A stretch of 64,000 bases of DNA from CAIQNR01 sp031972475 (GTDB lineage Bacteria; Babelota; Babeliae; Babelales; CAIQNR01), in NCBI GenBank assembly GCA_031972475.1, contig DALYEP010000001.1, forward strand, positions 186,001 through 250,000, read 5' to 3'. The notes beneath the pieces are model-generated. The model made no database searches. It worked only from the letters and a program-made list of their open reading frames with translations, and was not told where the DNA came from. This document shows, piece after piece, positions 25,920 through 34,382 of this stretch. Numbering within the stretch: the stretch's first letter is position 1; every line of letters starts with the position of its first letter. The position numbers and the translations under genes are program-made.

Positions 25920-26312
25920 ATGTGTATGAGTTTTAAATATTTTATTTTTTTAATAGCATTTTCTAATTTTTTTTTATTAAATTCTGCTGATCTACAGACA
26001 AGAGGATTAATAACAAGGCAACAACGTAATAGTCGATATGGAGGTAGTTCAAAAAATAAGCCCCGACTTAATTTTTTGAATAAAAAATTTAAAAAAGAAA
26101 AATCTCAAGAAGAAATATTTGAAAAAAATCAAGTATTACAACAACTTGCTTGTGGTAATGGGTTGCCGATTCTAGTTTTATTGGGTTGTATTAAACTTGC
26201 TCAAGGACATTTGCATAATCATCAATTAGGACTTGTTTTCTATAATGGAAACCCTGTGAACTTTAATGAATTTAATTTTGGTTTATCTAATACCACATAT
26301 CCAATCGATTAA
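25920..26312 (+). CDS. small secreted hypothetical protein between the FabD-like and ACP-like genes
   Basis: 130 residues with a signal peptide (SFKYFIFLIAFSNFFLLNSAD, cleavage near residue 23). A basic stretch (SRYGGSSKNKPRLNFLNKKFKKEK) is followed by a short hydrophobic segment (GLPILVLLGCIKLAQG) and a polar C terminus. A second ATG at 25926 is equally possible as start. No family is recognised. It lies in the middle of the remnant fab region and was probably inserted there. Confidence 0.65.
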   Translation: MCMSFKYFIFLIAFSNFFLLNSADLQTRGLITRQQRNSRYGGSSKNKPRLNFLNKKFKKEKSQEEIFEKNQVLQQLACGNGLPILVLLGCIKLAQGHLHNHQLGLVFYNGNPVNFNEFNFGLSNTTYPID

Positions 26313-26352
26313 TTAATTTTATTGCATGTAATAATTAAAAAAAGGACAAAAT

Positions 26353-26589
26353 ATGGTAGACAAAAAAGATATACAAGAAAAAGTAACAGCAATTGTTTTG
26401 GATCAACTTTCTATAGAAGAAAATCAACTTTCTTTAACATCAAGTTTTTTTACGCAAGGAGCAGATGAACTTGATTGCATTGAAATAGTTATGCGAATTG
26501 AAGAAGAGTTTAATATCGAAATTAATGATAGTGATGCAGAAAAATTGACTTCTGTTTTTGATATTGTGGAGTATGTGCATAAGTTATAA
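26353..26589 (+). CDS. acyl-carrier-protein homologue lacking the phosphopantetheine serine
   Basis: 78 residues, standard ACP length, acidic, preceded by AAAGGA. The four-helix ACP pattern is clear, with helix II as IEIVMRIEEEFNIEI and helix III near DAEKLTSVFDIVEYV. The invariant GADSLD motif reads GADELD: Glu39 replaces the serine that AcpS modifies, and the codon is GAA. The protein therefore cannot carry 4'-phosphopantetheine at the usual site and cannot hold acyl chains as a thioester. A structural or regulatory role is possible. It is 514 bases downstream of the FabD-like gene, which has lost its own serine. Confidence 0.88.
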   Translation: MVDKKDIQEKVTAIVLDQLSIEENQLSLTSSFFTQGADELDCIEIVMRIEEEFNIEINDSDAEKLTSVFDIVEYVHKL

Positions 26590-26624
26590 TTTTTTAAAAT
26601 CATTAATTAAATTAAAGGGGTAGT

Positions 26625-27140
26625 ATGAAGAAGTTTTTATTATTAGTAAGTATTTTTTTGCAAAAATCTTATACATCAGAGCTTCCAGCAGCTTCTCATT
26701 CTTATAAGTCTTTTAATACTGGTAATGATGCGGATTGTTCATCATCTAGTAGCTCTGCAAAAGATGATGTTTTTATCGATGGAACTTTAGATGAAGCATC
26801 AAAAAAAGGTTTTAATTGTTTTGCTATAGCACTTAAACGTCAAATAGAAAAATTAAGCACAGAAAATTTTATTTTAAGAAATAGTATTGCAAGCCTTAAA
26901 GATACAAACCAAGTTCTTAGTAGATCTAATCGTATTTTAAAAGGATTTTTAACATCTCCAACTTCATTGCAATATGAAGCTATGAATTGTTTAATTTTTA
27001 ATTTGTTAGAAGAAATAGAATCTTTAAAAAAAGATATTTTTACATTAAGAAGAGAAAAAGAAGTAGTATATAGTGCTTCTTTACCATTACCAGTAGTAAA
27101 AAAGAGTAAGGCAGCTCCTTCAACAGATTCATTAGAATAA
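26625..27140 (+). CDS. secreted hypothetical protein with central coiled coil
   Basis: 171 residues with a signal peptide (MKKFLLLVSIFLQKSYTSE, cleavage near residue 18). A Ser-rich linker (CSSSSSSAKDD) is followed by a heptad-like coiled coil (about 65-105, ALKRQIEKLSTENFILRNS) and a second helix (LLEEIESLKKDIFTLRREKE). AAAGGGG lies 6 nt before the ATG. It ends before a strong bidirectional terminator. The function is unknown. Confidence 0.7.
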   Translation: MKKFLLLVSIFLQKSYTSELPAASHSYKSFNTGNDADCSSSSSSAKDDVFIDGTLDEASKKGFNCFAIALKRQIEKLSTENFILRNSIASLKDTNQVLSRSNRILKGFLTSPTSLQYEAMNCLIFNLLEEIESLKKDIFTLRREKEVVYSASLPLPVVKKSKAAPSTDSLE

Positions 27141-27175
27141 TGTACATAGCGTAAGTTAGATAAAAAGTACAAAAG

Positions 27176-27207
27176 AAAAAGGCTCGGGAAAACCGAGCCT
27201 TTTTTTA
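27176..27207. terminator. strong bidirectional terminator
   Basis: A stem AAAAAGGCTCGG/CCGAGCCTTTTT with a 5-nt loop and T/A tracts on both sides. It separates the secreted coiled-coil gene (+) from the convergent outer-membrane protein gene (-). Confidence 0.9.
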
Positions 27208-27244
27208 GTACTAGTTCAGGTTCGCTTAGGAATAAGCTACAACC

Positions 27245-28840
27245 TTAGAAAGAAACGTTACCTTGTAAACCAACAGTCCAGAGGTCTGTTGTGTTGTGGT
27301 CTTTGCCGTCAAATTCAGCTTTTCCATAAAGACCAATGCATGGAACGTAGTCATTGTCTCTCCATGTGTAGTTAACAGCTGCAACTACAGCGTGAGAAAT
27401 AACTGTTTTAGCAAGTGCTGAGTTAACATCTAACCATGAATTGCTTACTGCAACTGTTAGGTCTCCTGTTACAAGTTCACCATAAGTAGGAGCTGTAGTT
27501 GTGATGTCACCGTTGATGCCAAAGCTGCCTACTGCTGTAGGTTCAATACCAGTTGCTGATCCTGCGTCGTTTCCGCCAATTGCAACAGAAATGTCGTCAC
27601 TTCCTGATTGTGGTGCATATACTACATATGTGTTTGCAGCGATAGTGTCGTTAAAACCTTTATGCTTTTCTTTTGTGTGTCCTGCAAGTTCGTAACCAAG
27701 TTGGAAGTCAAAGTTGTTGTATTGCATGTCAAAAAGTAAGCTCATGTCATAAGTTACGTAGTCACCAATTTTTGCACCAAGTGTACCAATGTTGATCATG
27801 TTATCAACACCGCCGTATACAGAGTCTCCAGTTGCTGCAACTGTAGTGATTTTTTTTACAAGTAGGTAACGTGACCAGTCACCAAAATTGGTAAGGTCGT
27901 ATGAACGTACTTGGTTGTTTGCAAAAAGGTATCCAACGTTTGCGTTTAAGTAAGCTGCAAGTTGTTTGTCGTCATTTTCACCGTTCCAAAGAACTGCGTG
28001 ACCATCAACAACTCCAAATACACCTGAACGACCTAAGTTACCAAAGGTTGGTTCAAATACGTATACAGCTTTTGATTTTCCGCCAGCGCCAAATGTTCCA
28101 CCAAATTCCAACCCTAAGTGGTAGTTTTCACTGCTTAGGAAGTTGTAACCAAGTGATAAAGTAATGTCAGAAACTTTTGTGTTGTGCTGTGAACCATTTA
28201 TTTTACCATAGTTCCATGCTTGAAGAACGTCACCAGCTACTTTGTCTCCAACAAATGCTTGTTGAACATTTGTGTAAGCAACATCTGTTGTATCGTTGTT
28301 GATGATATAGTGGTTTGCATAGTCTGTTCCGCCAGCTACTGCAACAGTTTCTGCCAATTCAATTTCTTGTTTAAGATATTGTAATGGAAGGTGAGCTCTT
28401 ACATGAAGCCCTTCACACCAGTTGCTTAAATCAACATATGCAGCAAAGTCTGTAACCCAAGTTGTAATTTTTGGGCTAAATACTACTGATGATTTGAATG
28501 TTTCTGAAAGTAAGAAGTTGATTGCAAAAACATCTGTTGTTGCATTTGTTGTTGCATTGTGTGCAGGTCCGAATACCATTGTGTTGGTACCGTTTGAAGT
28601 GAAGTATGGAGCAAAGCTGCTAGCAGAGAAGTTTTGACCACCTTCTGTTTGAGCTTTTAATACAACACTTAATTCTTCTTGTCCAAAAAGATTGATTTGG
28701 TTGTTCCAACCAAGAACGTCTTTCATGGTACCAACTTGTTGGTGACCGAAGTAGAATGATTGTCCTGTTGTGTTATCTGCTTGCATGTAAGGCACGCTAA
28801 GCAAAAGAGCTAATGCTAATTTTTTAGCAACATTATTCAT
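27245..28840 (-). CDS. probable outer-membrane beta-barrel protein
   Basis: 531 residues with a signal peptide (KLALALLLSVPYMQAD, cleavage near residue 21). The body is rich in alternating hydrophobic/polar strands, Gly, Asn and aromatics, with almost no long helix. It ends in a strand with C-terminal Phe (WTVGLQGNVSF), the usual Bam recognition end. An AAGGAG site lies 11 nt before the ATG, and a long leader with a promoter and hairpin precedes it. The coding sequence is richer in GC and in preferred codons than its neighbours, suggesting high expression as a major surface protein. No porin family is recognised by motif. Transport versus adhesion cannot be decided. Confidence 0.82.
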   Translation of the reverse strand: MNNVAKKLALALLLSVPYMQADNTTGQSFYFGHQQVGTMKDVLGWNNQINLFGQEELSVVLKAQTEGGQNFSASSFAPYFTSNGTNTMVFGPAHNATTNATTDVFAINFLLSETFKSSVVFSPKITTWVTDFAAYVDLSNWCEGLHVRAHLPLQYLKQEIELAETVAVAGGTDYANHYIINNDTTDVAYTNVQQAFVGDKVAGDVLQAWNYGKINGSQHNTKVSDITLSLGYNFLSSENYHLGLEFGGTFGAGGKSKAVYVFEPTFGNLGRSGVFGVVDGHAVLWNGENDDKQLAAYLNANVGYLFANNQVRSYDLTNFGDWSRYLLVKKITTVAATGDSVYGGVDNMINIGTLGAKIGDYVTYDMSLLFDMQYNNFDFQLGYELAGHTKEKHKGFNDTIAANTYVVYAPQSGSDDISVAIGGNDAGSATGIEPTAVGSFGINGDITTTAPTYGELVTGDLTVAVSNSWLDVNSALAKTVISHAVVAAVNYTWRDNDYVPCIGLYGKAEFDGKDHNTTDLWTVGLQGNVSF

Positions 28841-28966
28841 AAGAATTTACTCCTTTTCATACCCACAATGTGTGGATTTGAATGTGTGAAAATAATACTT
28901 TTTTTGAAAATGAAGAATAGACGCTTCTTCGTACTACTGTCTTGCTCAACACTCCTTTCGTTCTAA

Positions 28967-29001
28967 TGTTAAATACTTATTTTTCAATTCGGTATTTAAC
29001 A
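28967..29001 (-). promoter_or_regulatory. hairpin in the leader of the outer-membrane protein gene
   Basis: A 10-bp perfect inverted repeat (TGTTAAATAC/GTATTTAACA) with a 15-base loop, between the predicted promoter and the ribosome-binding site. It may stabilise the mRNA or be an operator. Confidence 0.5.
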
Positions 29002-29027
29002 CAGCTATTTTTAACTACTCAAAGCAA

Positions 29028-29056
29028 ACGCTAATATATTTCAAGGTACAAGTCAA
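29028..29056 (-). promoter_or_regulatory. candidate promoter for the outer-membrane protein gene
   Basis: On the minus strand, TTGACT (29056-29051), a 17-base spacer and TAGCGT (29033-29028). This gives a leader of about 180 bases. The divergent 28841-29191 region holds nothing else beyond the leader hairpin and the uppP ribosome-binding site. Confidence 0.42.
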
Positions 29057-29191
29057 CTCTTTAAAATGCATTATACTTTGATGTTGTAGACGTGATTATA
29101 CTCACTAGGATTTTTGAATGTAAATAATTATGATAGTATTTCTTCTATTATTCGTTATTTAAAAGGTTTTTTTTGTATAAGAGGTGATGCG

Positions 29192-29977
29192 ATGCTGTAT
29201 TTGTTAAGTATAGTCTTTCTTCAAATTGTGATAGAGTCACTTCCTGTAAGTAGCTCAGGTCATTGTGCTTTATGGACCTATTTTTTTGAAAACTTAACAA
29301 ATGCAAAAACTTGTATAATCCCTGTAGATATAGATTTTCTTTTGCATTTGCCCACTATTTTTATGGTAACGTTCTATTTTTCAGAACCTATTATCTGGTA
29401 TATTTTTCATATAAAGAAGATGTATAAAAAAATAGCGCTCTATGCTTTTTCATCTTTTATAGCTGGTCTTATAACATCTGTTGGTTATGTAGTAATTAGA
29501 AAATTTAAACTTATTTCTATTTCTTATTCATTAGGGTTTTTTATAACAGGATTGTTATTGAGTTCTCTTTTTATTTGTAAAGTAGAAAAATCTAAAAGAA
29601 CTTTAACTATTACAGATGCAGCTATTTTAGGATTTGTTCAGGCGTGTGCGTTATTACCGGGTATTTCTCGATTTGCAAGTACCTATGTTGCTGCTCGCTG
29701 GCTTGGTTTTCATAATTATTATGCATTTGCTCATTCATTTGCCATACAAATTCCACTTCTTGTTGCCGCTTTTTTAAAAGCAACCTATGGGCTTTGTATA
29801 GCAAATACGATAGGTGATTATTTAAGTATGCCTTTATTGATTACAAGCATTTGTGCAACTATTATAGCGTATCGTTTATTTGTATGGGTAGGAAGGTTGG
29901 TTATGGCAGATACTTTACAGCGTTTTGCTTGGTATGTTTTTGGGGTATCTTTTTTGGCATATTTTTATGGAATATAA
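29192..29977 (+). CDS. uppP: undecaprenyl-diphosphatase UppP (BacA family)
   Basis: 261 residues. ATG 29192 with GAGGTG 5 nt upstream is preferred over an upstream TTG at 29114, and it gives the usual family length and an N terminus in the first helix. The family motifs are present: ESLPVSSSGH near residue 14 and PGISRFASTYVAARWLGF near residue 152. About eight membrane helices are visible. It dephosphorylates undecaprenyl diphosphate to recycle the lipid carrier for peptidoglycan synthesis, in line with murD, murF and ftsW in this window. Confidence 0.93.
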   Translation: MLYLLSIVFLQIVIESLPVSSSGHCALWTYFFENLTNAKTCIIPVDIDFLLHLPTIFMVTFYFSEPIIWYIFHIKKMYKKIALYAFSSFIAGLITSVGYVVIRKFKLISISYSLGFFITGLLLSSLFICKVEKSKRTLTITDAAILGFVQACALLPGISRFASTYVAARWLGFHNYYAFAHSFAIQIPLLVAAFLKATYGLCIANTIGDYLSMPLLITSICATIIAYRLFVWVGRLVMADTLQRFAWYVFGVSFLAYFYGI

Positions 29978-30102
29978 ATTTAAAAACAATTTTTTTATGC
30001 TTAATTTAAAGACTCTTTTCTAGAAATTTTATAAGGATTGATTATCTAATAAAGAGTTTTTTAATCTATAGTATCTATTTTTTATAAAAAAGGGGATAAA
30101 TA

Positions 30103-32340
30103 ATGGCTTATTATGGAATGAAAAATAGCAAAAAAAATATTGATACTTCTCTTTATATTGCAAAAATTATAGGTGTTGTTTTTGGTTGTTTAGGTTTTTT
30201 TTTATTATTTGCGCTTCCATCATTTAAAGTAACCGATCCTTCATGGTTTTATTACAGTTCAGATGTGCAACATATTGGCAATTTGATGGGTATTCTTGGT
30301 GCTTATGTAGCAGCAGCCTGTTTTTATTTTTTTGGATCTCTTTCGTACTTACTTATTCCATTTTGTTTATATATTTCTCATTGCGCTTTATTTGAAAAAT
30401 ATAATCAAGAATATGATCGTTTGTGGATAGCGCCATTTGCTCTTTTAACACTTTGTTTAATATTTTATTTTTATGGATTTGAATCAGACGAGATGTTTAC
30501 TCAAGGTGGTTATTGCGGAAGAGCTTTATATCTTTTTTTATCTCAGTGGTTTGATCGTTTTCTTATAGCTTTAATTATGCACGTAGCCTTAGTTTCTGAA
30601 TTTTTAATTTTAACACGCACTTCTCTTATTATGGGTGCTTATAAAGTTCATGCACTGCTCCAATTGCTTTTTGATTATAGACATATTTGGTTACTACCTA
30701 TAATTCGTCTGATTTATAAATGTTTACATGTTCTAAGTATTGCTCTTTTTAAAACAGCCCATTTTTTTTGTGATTTTTTATTTGTTTCAAAAGAAAAAGT
30801 AGAATCTATGCATCATTATGAACCAGCATATCAAGACCATATTCAGGTTAATAATGAATCTCAATTGTTAAATCCAAAAATGACTAATGCTGAAAAAGAT
30901 GATGGCATTAATGATGATAAGCAAAGTACAGCTGTGCTTCAAAGTGCTGATTATAATCCTCCTGGGGTAAGCGTTTTTACTGTTTCAGAAAAGATTCAGC
31001 AAGTGCATGTTACTACTGAACATGCTCATATGGCTAAAATTCTTGAAGAAAAATTATCGCGATTTGGTGTTGCGGGAGTGGTAACAAAAATTAAACCAGG
31101 TCCAGTTGTTACATTATTTGAATATCAACCAGATATTGATAGCAAAGTAAGTAAAATTTTAGCACTTGAGCATGATCTTGCGCTTGCGCTTGAAGCTATG
31201 TCTGTTCGTATTATTGCTCCTATTCCTGGAACATCAAAAGTAGGGTTTGAAGTTTCAAATAAAACACGTAAAAGTGTAAAAATGGGTGATATTGTAAGGT
31301 CTCAGGCTTTTTTACAATCAAAAGCACATTTGCCCCTTATTTTAGGTCAAGATACTTCTGGAGAAAATGTAGTAGTTGATCTTATAGATATGCCTCATTT
31401 GCTTGTAGCAGGTTCAACAGGGTCGGGTAAATCTATAGCACTTAATGCTATGCTTGCAAGTTTGCTTTGTAAGTTATCTCCAGATCAACTTAAACTTATT
31501 ATTATTGATCCTAAGCGACTTGAATTTGCTGCATATCATGACATAGCGCATTTACTTTTTCCTGTTATTACTGACCCTCGAAAAGCAGCTCCTGTTACTC
31601 AATGGCTTGTAAAGATAATGGAAGATCGTTATGAACTGATGGCTCAAGAAGGAGTGAGGAATATTCTTGATTATAAAAGAATGTGTAAAGAAAAAAATAA
31701 AAAAGACATACTTCCCTTTATAGTTTTAATGATTGATGAGCTTGCAGATCTTATGATGGTTGCAGGAAAAGATATCGAAGGAAATATTGCTCGCTTGGCT
31801 CAAATGGCTCGAGCTGCTGGCATACATTTAATTGTTGCAACACAGCGTCCTTCAGTTGATGTTATTACTGGTATTATTAAAGTTAATTTTCCCAGTCGTA
31901 TATCATTTAGAGTTTCTTCTAAAATAGATTCTCGTACTATTTTAGATACTGGAGGTGCAGAATTGCTTTTAGGAAAAGGAGATATGCTTTTTATGGATGC
32001 GCAAAGTGCTCGTCTTGCACGTGTTCATGGAGCGTATGTAAGTGATGTTGAAATAGCTGCTCTTGTTAAAGATATTCATCGACAAGCAAAAGTAGAATAT
32101 ATTGATCTGCAAGAAGCGCTTGCTTTGTATCAATCTCAACAACAAAATCAAGAAGAGAATGACCCTTTGTTGCAAGACGTTATGCTTTTTATCGCTGACA
32201 TTGATGAAATATCAATATCGCTTTTGCAGCGTAAATTTAAAATCGGTTATAACAGATCGGCTCGTCTTATAGAATTGCTTGAAATGCAAGGTAAAATTAT
32301 GCCTTCTATGGGTGGTAAAATGAGAAGAGTTGTTAAGTGA
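30103..32340 (+). CDS. ftsK: DNA translocase FtsK
   Basis: 745 residues. Four N-terminal membrane helices (about 15-180) anchor it at the septum. A short linker leads to the RecA-like motor, with Walker A AGSTGSGKS near residue 435 and Walker B FIVLMIDELADLM near 545. The C-terminal gamma winged helix (ISISLLQRKFKIGYNRSARLIELLE) normally reads KOPS sites and activates XerCD. It is a compact FtsK with a linker shorter than in E. coli. An AAGGGG site precedes the ATG. The stop overlaps the convergent gene's stop region by 8 bases. Confidence 0.96.
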   Translation: MAYYGMKNSKKNIDTSLYIAKIIGVVFGCLGFFLLFALPSFKVTDPSWFYYSSDVQHIGNLMGILGAYVAAACFYFFGSLSYLLIPFCLYISHCALFEKYNQEYDRLWIAPFALLTLCLIFYFYGFESDEMFTQGGYCGRALYLFLSQWFDRFLIALIMHVALVSEFLILTRTSLIMGAYKVHALLQLLFDYRHIWLLPIIRLIYKCLHVLSIALFKTAHFFCDFLFVSKEKVESMHHYEPAYQDHIQVNNESQLLNPKMTNAEKDDGINDDKQSTAVLQSADYNPPGVSVFTVSEKIQQVHVTTEHAHMAKILEEKLSRFGVAGVVTKIKPGPVVTLFEYQPDIDSKVSKILALEHDLALALEAMSVRIIAPIPGTSKVGFEVSNKTRKSVKMGDIVRSQAFLQSKAHLPLILGQDTSGENVVVDLIDMPHLLVAGSTGSGKSIALNAMLASLLCKLSPDQLKLIIIDPKRLEFAAYHDIAHLLFPVITDPRKAAPVTQWLVKIMEDRYELMAQEGVRNILDYKRMCKEKNKKDILPFIVLMIDELADLMMVAGKDIEGNIARLAQMARAAGIHLIVATQRPSVDVITGIIKVNFPSRISFRVSSKIDSRTILDTGGAELLLGKGDMLFMDAQSARLARVHGAYVSDVEIAALVKDIHRQAKVEYIDLQEALALYQSQQQNQEENDPLLQDVMLFIADIDEISISLLQRKFKIGYNRSARLIELLEMQGKIMPSMGGKMRRVVK

Positions 32341-34324
32341 ATATTGGCTCAATATAAAGTTCAAAAATCGATTCTACATAAAGATCATCTGTGGTACTGT
32401 TAGGTTTTGTATCGGTCGAACTAAGGCAATGTTCTAAAAACCTCTTAAATGATTTGGGTAGTTCGATAAAATTATGAAAATCTTGGTTTGTATTAAATCC
32501 TGCAAGATTTAAAATTTTTTTTGATAAATTTAAATTGTCTGATTTTAAAAATTCTTCAAGTCTATTTATTTCATTTTTTAAATTTATAAGAAGGCTAAGA
32601 TGCTGATTATAATTTGTGTTTATTGAACTTATGATTGTTTTAATATTTTCTAAAATTTCTCCGATAATCTTTAGAGATAATTGGACTGTTTCTATTGGTA
32701 TATTTTTATTATTAGCAGCGATCATGGCTTTTGTAACTTCTTCAATTTTTCTAAAATGTTTTGATTCATTTAGTTCTTTTAAATTAAACATTATAGTTTT
32801 TGTAAAATCTGATTTTTTTAAATCCTGACTATAATTATCTTCTAATAAATTAATGACATGTGTGTATCCTGTTATTAAATCATTAAAGGTTTTTTTGGAG
32901 GCTTCTGTTGTTAGGTCTTTTTTATAGTTATTAATGTATGTATCTAATAAACTATGTAATGGTTTATCATTTGTTGAATTGTTATTTAAGCATGCTTTAA
33001 AAGATTCTATTTGTTCTTTTATTTCAAAAGGACGGTTTATCTCATTAAGTAATTGATTATAAAGTTCATTCATTATTGTATGATAATAATAAGCTGATTC
33101 ATTACTGGCAAGCAGTGCTTTTATTTGGTTTTTATTATTGTTAATTGATCTTTGTGTATTTTCAATTGAATAAGCATTACATGAAAAATTTTGATTTTTT
33201 AAATAAAAAGATGTTTTTTTATTAAATCCATTGTTATTCCATAAAGCTTCAATTTGTGGCTTTAATATCCATAGAGAATTTATGCCGGTTGGATTATTAT
33301 TTTCATCTCTTTTAATCTGTTTTTTTATCCAACGAATAAAATTTGCTTTGAGTGCTTCAATTGAATCTTTTTTATTATAAAAAACATTATTTTTTAATAA
33401 AGTATCATAACTTAAAAATGAATTTGATTCAGGATAGATTGAGCATATGTAGCTTGTCTGGTTTTTTAAGTTAGTTTTAATTTCTAGTGAGCTTTTTTTT
33501 GAAGGAGGTTGGTAGAACATTGGTTGTATGTATGATTCATAAATCATATTGCTAATCGTTATAATATCATTATCTAAAACACGAATGGGAATGGTTTGAT
33601 CTTTAATTGTTCTAGTTATTCCATTAATATTTAAAGATCCTGATATAAATATATTTTCTGGCATATATGAAGTTCTATTTGAAGATCCTGATATAAATAT
33701 ATTTTCTGGCATATATGAAGTTCTATTTAAAGCATATAAGAGTAAAGATTTTCCTGGTATAAAATTTTTTTGAAAATATTCATTAGACATAAATATTTTA
33801 TATTTAGTTGGTTTAGACGATATATTTTCTAATAGATTTTTATTAGTTTCCCATTTATGGCTGTTATCTCCATTGTTAGAATCGTTTATTTTAATAGTAT
33901 AATCATTATTCTTTGTTTTAAAATCAGCGATGCTTTTATTGGGTAAAATATAATCTTTTGTTTTGATTGTTGTATTATAAATACTTTGATCTATTCCATA
34001 ATATTTTCCTATAAGGGCTAGTGCTGCAGCGCTGGTAACAAGCCCCATTCCAACTTTAGGATCTTGATAAGAGGCTTTTGCTAAAGATACTCCTGTGTTA
34101 AAAGCTGGATTAATAATGTAATCGTTACTCAATTGAAAGGGTTTTGTTATTCCATAATAAGTTGCATTTCCAATAGATCGTAAACCTTTAAGAACAAAAG
34201 GATTGATGGTAGTTTGGGTAGCTTCGGCTGTAATTTTAGCAACTTCTGCAGAAGTTCTGTTTTTACTGAAAAACAAGAATGAAGAAAAAACTAAAAAAGT
34301 TGTTACTTTATATTTCTTGTTCAT
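32333..34324 (-). CDS. large secreted helical protein, paralogue of the next gene
   Basis: 663 residues with a signal peptide (TTFLVFSSFLFFSKNRTSAE, cleavage near residue 26). A small hydrophobic segment lies around 88-108 (VGMGLVTSAAALALIGKYYG). A beta-rich middle (about 150-270) shares INGITRTI...IPIR and SNMIYESYIQPM with the protein at 34383-35762 (INRTTRRW...ITIK, GKDLYISYIKDM). The C-terminal half (about 370-660) is long helical. A 16-residue unit, NRTSYMPENIFISGS plus one, is duplicated in tandem. Function unknown. It is an exported structural or effector candidate, possibly cotranscribed with its paralogue upstream. Confidence 0.72.
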   Translation of the reverse strand: MNKKYKVTTFLVFSSFLFFSKNRTSAEVAKITAEATQTTINPFVLKGLRSIGNATYYGITKPFQLSNDYIINPAFNTGVSLAKASYQDPKVGMGLVTSAAALALIGKYYGIDQSIYNTTIKTKDYILPNKSIADFKTKNNDYTIKINDSNNGDNSHKWETNKNLLENISSKPTKYKIFMSNEYFQKNFIPGKSLLLYALNRTSYMPENIFISGSSNRTSYMPENIFISGSLNINGITRTIKDQTIPIRVLDNDIITISNMIYESYIQPMFYQPPSKKSSLEIKTNLKNQTSYICSIYPESNSFLSYDTLLKNNVFYNKKDSIEALKANFIRWIKKQIKRDENNNPTGINSLWILKPQIEALWNNNGFNKKTSFYLKNQNFSCNAYSIENTQRSINNNKNQIKALLASNESAYYYHTIMNELYNQLLNEINRPFEIKEQIESFKACLNNNSTNDKPLHSLLDTYINNYKKDLTTEASKKTFNDLITGYTHVINLLEDNYSQDLKKSDFTKTIMFNLKELNESKHFRKIEEVTKAMIAANNKNIPIETVQLSLKIIGEILENIKTIISSINTNYNQHLSLLINLKNEINRLEEFLKSDNLNLSKKILNLAGFNTNQDFHNFIELPKSFKRFLEHCLSSTDTKPNSTTDDLYVESIFELYIEPIFT
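33634..33729 (-). repeat. 48-bp tandem duplication inside the secreted protein gene
   Basis: Two adjacent 48-base units, identical except for the last base, keep the frame and add 16 residues. The near identity indicates a recent event. Confidence 0.92.
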
Positions 34325-34382
34325 CGTATCTTCCTTTTTTTGTAAAGGATGAATTATTATTCACCCTTTACAATGTATTTTT

